DNA of 5,126 bases. It comes from Chloroflexia bacterium (lineage in GTDB: Bacteria > Chloroflexota > Chloroflexia > QHBQ01 > JADMIH01). Shown here piece after piece: positions 1-5,022 of the stretch. The stretch's first letter is position 1, and every line of letters begins with the position of its first letter. The position numbers and the translations under genes were made by a program. The notes below the pieces were generated by a model. That model did no database searches, was not told the origin of the DNA, and saw only the letters and a program-made list of their open reading frames with translations. The stretch is taken from NCBI GenBank assembly GCA_025927935.1, contig JAICKM010000527.1, positions 1 through 5,126 on the forward strand, in the 5' to 3' direction.

Positions 1-952
1 GCGTCGTGGCGAGTGCGCAGTAGAGCGAATTGGGATCGCAGTCCAGGCACTCCGGCTGGATCGTCGTGTGCCCGATATGGAATCGCTCCGCCAGCAACGT
101 GTTCAGCGTGGTAATGATCGACGATCCCTGGCTCAGCATCTGATCGTTTACCAGGACGTGGCAGCTTAGCGCATACATGCCGGACGCGATCTGCCAGATA
201 TGCAGGTCATGGACATCTTGCACGCCGGGCACGGCTAGCATGGCTGCGACGACTTCTTCCGTGCGGATCTCCGACGGCACGGATTCGAGCAAGATACGCA
301 CCGTGTTACGCATGAGCCGCCAGCCGCTGGCGGCGATGAGCACCGAGATCAAGATCGACAGCAGCGGGTCGATGGGAGTCCAGCCCGTCGCGGCGATGAT
401 CAGGGCGCCCGCCAGCACGCCCGCGGCGGCGGCGGCATCGCCGGCCACATGCAGAACAGCGCTCTGAATATTGAGATTGCCGTGCCCGGCGCCGTGCAAC
501 GTCAACCCAATGAGCAGGTTGGCGACCAGCCCCACCGCCGCGACCACCAGCATGATGCCGCTCTCGATGTGCAGCGGGGTGAACAGCCGGTTAACGGCTT
601 CATAGATCAGGAAGGCGCTGATGGGGATCAGGCTGGCCGCATTGAGGAGCGCGGTCACGATGCCCACCCGGTGGTAGCCGAAGGTGCGCCGGGCGTCGGC
701 CGGGCGGCGCGCCTGGCGCAAGGCGAACCAGCTCATGCCCAGGGCGAAGATGTCGGTCAAGATGTGCCCCGCGTCGGCCAGCAGCGACAGACTGTTGGCA
801 AGCAGTCCGCCCGCGCCCTCGACCAGCATGATCGCCGCTGTGAGCACGACAGCCAGTATCAGGCGGCGCTCAGTCGCGGCGTCGTCGTCCGTGTGGTGAT
901 GATGCTCGGCTTCCAAATCGAGCGCATTGGCGGTCTGCGGCTTCATGGTCAT
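1..952 (-). CDS. Cation diffusion facilitator (CDF) metal exporter, CzcD/ZitB-like; 3' end outside the window
   Basis: Inner-membrane proton-coupled divalent cation antiporter, most likely exporting Zn2+ (perhaps Co/Cd) from the cytoplasm. 317 codons are visible and the frame is still open at base 1; since family members are often about 300 residues, the stop should be close. The N-terminus has a cytoplasmic His cluster (H17-H20), then six hydrophobic segments at roughly 31-53, 56-79, 96-120, 132-152, 163-188 and 191-213. The transport site is visible as H63-x3-D67 in segment 2 (LLADAGHILTD) and H168-x3-D172 in segment 5 (LHVAGDA); this His/Asp pairing is typical of zinc-type CDFs. The cytoplasmic domain carries VHDLHIW (about 247-253) and a Cys tail (C302, C305). 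The loop after segment 4 is short and has only H153 and H157. Start at 952 was chosen because GAGGAG lies at 966-961, 8 bases upstream; an in-frame ATG at 946 is 14 bases away. It lies 22 bases after the stop of the upstream gene, so is probably co-transcribed. Family certain; metal inferred. Confidence 0.93.
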   Translation of the reverse strand, partial: MTMKPQTANALDLEAEHHHHTDDDAATERRLILAVVLTAAIMLVEGAGGLLANSLSLLADAGHILTDIFALGMSWFALRQARRPADARRTFGYHRVGIVTALLNAASLIPISAFLIYEAVNRLFTPLHIESGIMLVVAAVGLVANLLIGLTLHGAGHGNLNIQSAVLHVAGDAAAAAGVLAGALIIAATGWTPIDPLLSILISVLIAASGWRLMRNTVRILLESVPSEIRTEEVVAAMLAVPGVQDVHDLHIWQIASGMYALSCHVLVNDQMLSQGSSIITTLNTLLAERFHIGHTTIQPECLDCDPNSLYCALATT

Positions 953-974
953 CCCGATTACTCCTCTTCGCCCG

Positions 975-1391
975 CTAACGCCCAAACAGTCCGCGGATCT
1001 TGTCCAGCAGGCCGCCGCCGGCTTGCGCCTCGGCGTCCGCCGTGGGGGTGGGGCCGGCGTCCGGATCATCCATGATCGTCAGCCGCAGGCCGTTGCATAA
1101 CTGGTCCACAATGGCGCGCGCCGCCGCGTAGTCCGCCTGGCTCGCGTAGCGGTCGAACTCGACCGACATAAACTCCGGCGGATTGCGCGGGTCAATATGC
1201 ACCTCGATATGCGGCCCGCCCGGCGGGTCGGCCACATACAGCAGCCCTGCTTCCCGTGGCTGCAACTGGGGAATCCCGGCCAGCACCGCCACCACCTGGC
1301 CGCGGAGAATGGCCTGGGGGCCGTCATCCATCGCCTCCAGGCCGGCGGGCACGGGCCGGGGCAAGCGCATCAGCGTGAAATCGTAGGGCAT
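975..1391 (-). CDS. Hypothetical protein, 138 residues, with an amphipathic C-terminal tail
   Basis: I do not recognise a named family. The protein starts MPYDFTLMRLPRPVP, has no signal peptide or membrane segment, and looks soluble. Residues 30-60 alternate hydrophobic stretches (GQVVAVLAGIPQL, AGLLYVADPPGG) with an IEVHIDP strand-like block. About 75-108 reads as a strand plus helix (FMSVEFDRYASQADYAAARA, then VDQLCNGLRLTI), suggesting a small alpha/beta domain. After a Pro/Ala/Gly linker (about 109-126) the chain ends in LLDKIRGLFGR, a short amphipathic helix that could serve as a docking or membrane-contact element. The start at 1391 is supported by GGAGG at 1401-1397, 5 bases upstream. 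The frame stays open upstream to 1688, but that part overlaps the aldehyde dehydrogenase on the same strand, is compositionally odd (Ser/Arg/Ala-rich) and lacks support. It sits between the dehydrogenase (100 bases upstream) and the metal exporter (22 bases downstream), so is likely translated from the same transcript as the exporter. Function unknown. Confidence 0.8.
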   Translation of the reverse strand: MPYDFTLMRLPRPVPAGLEAMDDGPQAILRGQVVAVLAGIPQLQPREAGLLYVADPPGGPHIEVHIDPRNPPEFMSVEFDRYASQADYAAARAIVDQLCNGLRLTIMDDPDAGPTPTADAEAQAGGGLLDKIRGLFGR

Positions 1392-1408
1392 GCGTACCTC
1401 CGAAAGGA

Positions 1409-1462
1409 TTTCAAGTTCCAGGCGCCAGGGCGCATGTGCTACCCGGAGCCTGGAACTTGAAA
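1409..1462. repeat. Perfect 15-bp inverted repeat (hairpin) between two co-directional genes
   Basis: TTTCAAGTTCCAGGC at 1409-1423 is the exact reverse complement of GCCTGGAACTTGAAA at 1448-1462, with 24 bases between. The stem can continue past a G/A mismatch and a bulged A (1425-1426 with 1445-1446, and 1428-1430 with 1442-1444), leaving an 11-base loop. In minus-strand RNA it begins 29 bases after the dehydrogenase stop and ends just before the ribosome site of the 138-residue gene. Neither strand has a T-run after the stem, so it is not a textbook intrinsic terminator. It may be an attenuating or processing hairpin, or a copy of a dispersed miniature repeat. The structure is seen directly; its role is inferred. 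Confidence 0.85.
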
Positions 1463-1491
1463 CGAATGAGCGCGGGTTTTGCCACCACCCC

Positions 1492-3063
1492 TTACGGAGC
1501 GGGATCCTCGGCGACATCGATCTGCGCGCGTTGCAGCTTGCCGCTGTAATCCACGTAGATCGTCTTCCACTCGGTAAAGGTGTCGAGGCCCGCCTGGCCC
1601 GCTTCGCGGTGGCCGTTGCCGGTGCCGCGGGTGCCGCCGAAGGGCGCCTGGATTTCGGCGCCGATAGTGCCGGCGTTGATGTAGACAATGCCGGTGGTGA
1701 TGTCGCGCATGGCCTGGAAGGCGCGGTTCACATCGCGGGTATAAATCGAGCTCGACAGGCCGTACTTGGTGTGGTTGTTCACCTGGATCGCTTCCTCGAA
1801 GCTGTCCACCGGGATCAGCGTCGTCACCGGGCCGAAGATCTCTTCCTGCGCCACCATGTCGTCCCACTTGGCGTCGGTGAAGAGGCTGGGCGTGTAGAAG
1901 GCGCCCTTCGCCAGGTCGCCCTCCTCGGCGAGCTTGCCGCCCGTCACTAGCTTGGTGCCGGCCTTCCGGCCGTCCTGCACCATGCCGTGGATGCGCTGCT
2001 GCTGGCTCTTATTGATGACCGGTCCGACATCCGTGGTCGACTCCAACCCGTTGCCCAGGCGCAGCTTTTCCATGCGTGCCACCAGGCGATCTTCGAGTTG
2101 CTTCTGCACGGCGCGATGGACGATGACGCGGCTGGCTGCGGTGCAGCGCTGGCCGCTGGTGCCGAAGGCGCTCCAGAGGATGCCCTCCAGGGCCAGGTCG
2201 AGATCGGCGTCGTCCATGACGATGATAGCGTTCTTGCCGCCCATCTCCAGCGAGACGCGCTTCAAGCGCCGGGCCGCCTCGACGGCGACGGCGTTGCCCG
2301 CGTCGGTCGAGCCGGTGAACGAAATCAGGGCCACATCCGGGTGCTCCAGCAGGGCCGTGCCCACGGTAGAACCGGGACCCATCACCAGGTTGATCACCCC
2401 GGCGGGCACGCCCGCGTCTTCCAGCACCTTGATCAGCGCGATAGCGCAGAGCGGGGTATCGCTGGCCGGTTTAATGACCACCGTGTTGCCGGCCACCAGC
2501 GCGGGCATGATCTTCCAGCTGGGGATCGCCACCGGGAAGTTCCAGGGCGTGATCGCGGCGACCACGCCAATCGGATCGCGGGTGGTCATGGCCCACTTGT
2601 TGGGCAGTTCGCTGGGCACCACCTCACCGCCCAGGCGGCGCCCTTCGCCCGCCATGTAGAAGGTCATGTCGATGGCCTCCTGCACGTCGCCGCGGGCTTC
2701 GGCCAGCACCTTGCCCATTTCCTGGGTCATCAGGCGGGCGATCTCTTCCTTGCGCTCGATCAGCAACTGCCCGGCGCGGAACAGGATCTCGCCGCGGCGC
2801 GGCCCCGGCACCAGCCGCCAGCTATCGAAGGCTTTGCGGGCGGCTTCCACCGCGCGATTGGCATCTTCCGCGGTGCCCTGGCTCAGTTCGGCCAGCGTCT
2901 CGCCGGTGGCGGGGTTCAGGCTGGTGAACGTGCTGCCCCCCGCCGATTCGACCCACTGGCCCCCGATCAGGTGCTTGACCAACTGGCCGGTCTCGATGCC
3001 TGTGCCGTGGCCGTTGCTGCTTTGCTGCGTCCGGCTCTTGCCGGTCGCCGTTGTCGTCTCCAT
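1492..3063 (-). CDS. NAD(P)-dependent aldehyde dehydrogenase (ALDH superfamily)
   Basis: Cytoplasmic enzyme oxidising an aldehyde to the carboxylate with NAD(P)+. At 523 residues it is slightly longer than the usual 480-500 because of a polar, low-complexity N-terminal extension (about residues 1-27, Thr/Ser/Gly/Gln-rich). Family landmarks are all present: N175 in TPWNFP, K198 in VVIKPA, the FTGST loop (249-253), general base E273 in LEMGGK, catalytic C307 in GQRCTAAS and E408 in EEIFGP. The C-terminal block GTGNGHREAGQAGLDTFTEWK (479-499, split here as GTGNGHREAG and QAGLDTFTEWK) resembles semialdehyde-type dehydrogenases such as 2-oxoglutarate-semialdehyde or aminoadipate-semialdehyde dehydrogenases, but the substrate cannot be fixed from sequence. 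The residue after KPA is Ser (S201), where strictly NAD-dependent ALDHs usually carry Glu, so NADP+ use is possible. Start at 3063 is supported by AGAGGAG at 3079-3073, 9 bases upstream; stop is TAA at 1494-1492. First gene of the leftward unit. Family certain. Confidence 0.97.
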   Translation of the reverse strand: METTTATGKSRTQQSSNGHGTGIETGQLVKHLIGGQWVESAGGSTFTSLNPATGETLAELSQGTAEDANRAVEAARKAFDSWRLVPGPRRGEILFRAGQLLIERKEEIARLMTQEMGKVLAEARGDVQEAIDMTFYMAGEGRRLGGEVVPSELPNKWAMTTRDPIGVVAAITPWNFPVAIPSWKIMPALVAGNTVVIKPASDTPLCAIALIKVLEDAGVPAGVINLVMGPGSTVGTALLEHPDVALISFTGSTDAGNAVAVEAARRLKRVSLEMGGKNAIIVMDDADLDLALEGILWSAFGTSGQRCTAASRVIVHRAVQKQLEDRLVARMEKLRLGNGLESTTDVGPVINKSQQQRIHGMVQDGRKAGTKLVTGGKLAEEGDLAKGAFYTPSLFTDAKWDDMVAQEEIFGPVTTLIPVDSFEEAIQVNNHTKYGLSSSIYTRDVNRAFQAMRDITTGIVYINAGTIGAEIQAPFGGTRGTGNGHREAGQAGLDTFTEWKTIYVDYSGKLQRAQIDVAEDPAP

Positions 3064-3392
3064 GCTCTCGTGCTCCTCTCGTCAACACGTCGTTGTGTTT
3101 ACCCCGGCGCAGCCGCCACCGGGCGCGGGCGCTTGTCTGCACAATGTCGCCGCCGGTCGATTACGCCGGCCATACTACCGAAAGTGTATCACAAAGCCCT
3201 GGAGAGTGTCAATGAAATGCCGCTCGCATCGCGTCATACCCGCACCGCGCAGGAACCGGGCATAGGAGCGGGGCCGCGCGGGGTAATCCCGCGGCTAGCG
3301 CTCGAATGACGCAAGTCCCGCTATTGTCGTAAGGCGGCGCGTTCCTTGCTGATTTGCGCTGTGAAACTCCACATTTGCAGCGAGGTGCAGCT
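3064..3392. other. Divergent intergenic region between the dehydrogenase and the glycosidase
   Basis: 329 bases without a supportable gene. The dehydrogenase-side leader (about 3064-3176) holds small inverted repeats: AACAC at 3084-3088 with GTGTT at 3095-3099, and GCCGG at 3152-3156 with CCGGC at 3166-3170. The minus-strand promoter lies at 3183-3212. The glycosidase side holds a 6-bp GC hairpin (CGCGGG 3277-3282, CCCGCG 3288-3293, loop GTAAT) enclosed by a distant 7-bp inverted repeat, GCGTCAT 3231-3237 and ATGACGC 3306-3312. ATTTGC occurs twice (3352 and 3373), and CGCTG at 3357-3361 faces CAGCG at 3378-3382. I see no convincing -35/-10 pair for the plus-strand gene and no recognised riboswitch. 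Confidence 0.7.
3183..3212 (-). promoter_or_regulatory. Sigma70-like promoter for the aldehyde dehydrogenase unit
   Basis: On the minus strand, a perfect -35 TTGACA (3212-3207) is followed by 18 bases and TACACT (3188-3183), which matches four of six -10 positions and is preceded by TG at one base distance (extended -10, TGATACACT). Transcription would start near 3176, giving a leader of roughly 113 bases before the ATG at 3063. Seen in sequence; activity inferred. Confidence 0.55.
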
Positions 3393-4607
3393 ATGAGCGA
3401 TCCCTTTATCCTGGGCGTGAATTATCATCCGCGGCGCAAGGCGATGTACTGGTGGCAGCGGTTTGATGCGGGCGAGGTGCGCGAGGAGTTCGCGCTGATC
3501 CGCGAACTGGGCATGACCACGGTGCGCATTTTCCTGCTGTGGGACGATTGGCAGCCCGCGCCGGATCAGGTTCCGCCGCAACGGCTGACCGACCTGCGCA
3601 CCGTGGCCGACATCGCCGCCGGGCTGGGGCTGGGGCTGGATATTACGTTCTTCACCGGGCATATGAGCGGGCCGAACTGGGCGCCCGGCTGGCTGCTGGG
3701 CGAACCGGCGGTGCCGACGGACCGGCAGATCGTCAGCGGCGGCCGGGTGGTGGATCGCGGCTACCGCAACTTCTTCACCGATCCGGTGGCGCTCCACGCC
3801 GAGCGCCTGCTGCTCTCCAGTGTGGTGACAGAACTGCGCGACCATCCGGGGGTCTGGATGTGGAACCTGGGTAACGAGCCGGACCTGTTCGCCTGGCCGC
3901 CCGACCATAACGCCGGGCGCGCCTGGGTGCGCGACATGGTGGGCCTGATTCATGGGCTGGACCCCGTGCATCCTGTGACCTGCGGTTTGCATATGGACAG
4001 CCTGCACCGCGACAACGGGTTGCGCGTGAACGAGGTGTTCGCCGAGACGGATGTCGCGGTGATGCACACGTACCCAATGTATACCCCCTGGGCGCGCAGC
4101 CCGCTGGACCCCGATCTGGTGCCCTATAGCTGCGCGATGGTGGAAGCCCTGTGCGGCAAGCCGGTGCTGATGGAAGAGTGGGGCGGCTGCACCGCGCCGC
4201 CCGGCGAGCCGTCCCAGGTCTGGGAATGGGAGGGCTACGGACGGCAGATGCGCCAGTTTATGGCCTCGGAGGACGACCTGGCCGCCTATGTCGCGGCGGT
4301 GCTGCCCCGGCTGGTGGCCGTGGGGGCGACGGGCGCAATGCTGTGGTGCTTCGCCGACAGCAGCCCCGACCTCTGGGATGGCCCGCCCTACCGCGACTCC
4401 CGTCACGAACGCTTCTTCGGGCTGGTGCGCCCTGACGGATCGCTCAAGCCACACGCCGAGGTGCTGCGCCGGTTCGCCGCGACTCACCCCCAGGTCGCGC
4501 GCCCGCCCGCTGTCAAGCTGGCCCCGGTGGATCCCGCCGAGTACTACCGCGATCCCACGGCTATGCTGGTCGCGCGGTACGCGGGCTTCAGCGCGGCGCC
4601 TGGTTGA
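3393..4607 (+). CDS. Clan GH-A glycoside hydrolase, GH5-like (cellulase/mannanase-type TIM barrel), cytoplasmic
   Basis: Retaining beta-glycosidase-type protein of 404 residues forming a single (beta/alpha)8 barrel. It opens directly with the first barrel strand (FILGVNYHPRR) and has no signal peptide, so should act inside the cell on short imported sugars or glycosides. Clan GH-A marks are in order: R45 in TVRIFLLWDDW (the conserved active-site Arg after strand 2), N161-E162 in WNLGNEP (acid/base after strand 4), H225 and Y227 in MHTYP (strand 6), E262 in LMEEWGG (nucleophile after strand 7) and W318 in AMLWCFAD (strand 8). The barrel uses nearly all of the chain; no carbohydrate-binding module is attached. 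The ATG at 3393 is preferred because GAGGTG lies at 3382-3387, 5 bases upstream; a TTG at 3354 in frame has no ribosome site and adds an unlikely peptide. It is monocistronic as far as visible, and divergent from the dehydrogenase. Fold and catalytic pair are confident; substrate unknown (beta-mannoside, beta-glucoside and beta-galactoside are all possible). Confidence 0.9.
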   Translation: MSDPFILGVNYHPRRKAMYWWQRFDAGEVREEFALIRELGMTTVRIFLLWDDWQPAPDQVPPQRLTDLRTVADIAAGLGLGLDITFFTGHMSGPNWAPGWLLGEPAVPTDRQIVSGGRVVDRGYRNFFTDPVALHAERLLLSSVVTELRDHPGVWMWNLGNEPDLFAWPPDHNAGRAWVRDMVGLIHGLDPVHPVTCGLHMDSLHRDNGLRVNEVFAETDVAVMHTYPMYTPWARSPLDPDLVPYSCAMVEALCGKPVLMEEWGGCTAPPGEPSQVWEWEGYGRQMRQFMASEDDLAAYVAAVLPRLVAVGATGAMLWCFADSSPDLWDGPPYRDSRHERFFGLVRPDGSLKPHAEVLRRFAATHPQVARPPAVKLAPVDPAEYYRDPTAMLVARYAGFSAAPG

Positions 4608-4620
4608 GCCGTGCCCTTGC

Positions 4621-4640
4621 CCCGCCCATGAATGGGCGGG
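4621..4640 (+). terminator. GC hairpin just after the glycosidase, terminator-like without a U-tract
   Basis: CCCGCCC (4621-4627) pairs perfectly with GGGCGGG (4634-4640); the intervening ATGAAT allows two further pairs. It begins 14 bases after the glycosidase stop, the usual place for a terminator, but is followed by AAACATG rather than a T-run, so it may only protect the 3' end or act with the second hairpin downstream. Confidence 0.45.
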
Positions 4641-4661
4641 AAACATGCGCGAAGCCCACCT

Positions 4662-4691
4662 GCGCCGGCTGCCGGAAGTGGCGGCCGGCGC
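4662..4691 (+). terminator. Second, longer hairpin abutting the toxin promoter; probable terminator
   Basis: GCGCCGGC (4662-4669) is the exact reverse complement of GCCGGCGC (4684-4691). The inner bases also pair (4670-4674 with 4679-4683, including two G/U wobbles), leaving a GAAG tetraloop and about 13 pairs. The downstream TTGACTTATGT is only weakly U-rich and is at the same time the -35 region of the next promoter. It would insulate the toxin-antitoxin locus from glycosidase transcription. Confidence 0.5.
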
Positions 4692-4720
4692 TTGACTTAT
4701 GTCTATACAGAGTCTATACT
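4692..4720 (+). promoter_or_regulatory. Strong sigma70-like promoter of the toxin-antitoxin locus
   Basis: TTGACT (4692-4697) and TATACT (4715-4720) are separated by exactly 17 bases; each matches five of six consensus bases. The start would be near 4727, giving a leader of about 23 bases that contains GGAG at 4736-4739, 10 bases before the ATG at 4750. This is the best promoter in the window. Confidence 0.75.
4701..4719 (+). promoter_or_regulatory. Direct-repeat candidate operator over the toxin promoter
   Basis: GTCTATAC occurs at 4701-4708 and again at 4712-4719, an 11-base period that puts both copies on the same face of the helix. The second copy overlaps the -10 box. Binding of a ribbon-helix-helix antitoxin, alone or with its toxin, at such repeats would block the polymerase; autoregulation of this kind is known for BrnT-BrnA systems. 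The repeat is seen; binding is inferred. Confidence 0.55.
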
Positions 4721-4749
4721 ATGACTAACAGCGATGGAGTGTAAAAACG

Positions 4750-5021
4750 ATGCGGTCTGTGGAGTTCGAGTGGGATGACCGGAACTTAGATCATATCGCG
4801 CTGCACAGTGTTGAGCCAGACGAAGCGGAAGCTGTCCTGAATAATAACCCACTCGTCCTGCGCACTGCGGATGGCAAATATCTGGGCTACGGGCAGACAG
4901 ACGGAGGACGTTACCTGCTTATGGTGTTCATCCGCAAATCGATGGCGGTGGTGCGGGTCATTACTGCCCGTGATCTGACGGATGGGGAGAGAAGATGCAA
5001 TTTCGTAGGAGGCGGAGGTAA
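4750..5021 (+). CDS. brnT: BrnT/DUF497-family ribonuclease toxin, frame disrupted near its C-terminus
   Basis: Type II toxin with a RelE-like fold; characterised BrnT proteins are RNases that stop translation and are neutralised by the antitoxin encoded next door. Family marks are EFEWDDRN (5-12) with HIALHSVEPDEAEAVL (15-30), the GYGQTDGGRYLLMVF strands (46-60) and VRVITARDLTDGERR (68-82). Relatives end in an Arg-rich stretch after ERR. Here 83 codons read normally to ERRC (4998); two bases, AA (4999-5000), then break the frame. If they are skipped, TTT CGT AGG AGG CGG AGG TAA (5001-5021) gives FRRRRR and stop, an 89-residue protein exactly of the family type. Loss of one T from the TTT run would explain it equally well. 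As written, the frame instead reads NFVGGGGK and continues in frame into the antitoxin. The gene has its own promoter, and its hand-counted GC (about 50-60%) is lower than that of the glycosidase, compatible with horizontal acquisition. Start: GGAG at 4736-4739. Confidence 0.82.
5007..5018 (+). promoter_or_regulatory. Antitoxin ribosome binding site embedded in the toxin's Arg codons
   Basis: AGGAGG at 5007-5012 lies 10 bases and GGAGG at 5014-5018 lies 4 bases before the antitoxin ATG at 5023. In the corrected toxin frame the same bases encode the terminal arginines (AGG AGG CGG AGG), so the toxin tail and the antitoxin ribosome site share one sequence, which favours translational coupling. 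Confidence 0.65.
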
Positions 5022-5022
5022 G

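Noticed and set aside
449..1075. Plus-strand open frame of 208 codons opposite the CDF exporter
   Set aside because: The minus strand encodes a complete transporter with its metal motifs here; the plus frame is Gln/His/Arg-rich shadow sequence.
1392..1688. Upstream in-frame extension of the 138-residue gene to an ATG at 1688
   Set aside because: It overlaps the well-supported aldehyde dehydrogenase on the same strand in another frame, has a Ser/Arg/Ala composition typical of shadow frames, and the ATG at 1391 has a good ribosome site.
1987..3309. Long plus-strand open frame of 440 codons opposite the dehydrogenase
   Set aside because: It is His/Gly/Ala-rich shadow coding caused by high GC on the reverse of a conserved gene. 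It shows no domain and runs through the dehydrogenase promoter.
3324..3376. Possible glycosidase promoter elements (TTGTCG, TTGCTG, ACATTT)
   Set aside because: No pair has both acceptable matches and 16-18 base spacing, so no promoter is called.
3354..3392. TTG start for the glycosidase adding 13 residues
   Set aside because: There is no Shine-Dalgarno before it, and the added MRCETPHLQRGAA is not barrel-like. ATG 3393 has GAGGTG at the right distance and starts with the first barrel strand.
3321..4646. Minus-strand open frame of 441 codons opposite the glycosidase
   Set aside because: Arg/His/Gln/Pro-rich composition without motifs; the plus strand encodes an intact clan GH-A enzyme over the same bases.
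4645..4695. A 16-codon open frame (MREAHLRRLPEVAAGA) after the glycosidase
   Set aside because: It lies over the two-arm hairpin, has no clear ribosome site or homology, and overlaps the -35 box; most likely chance.
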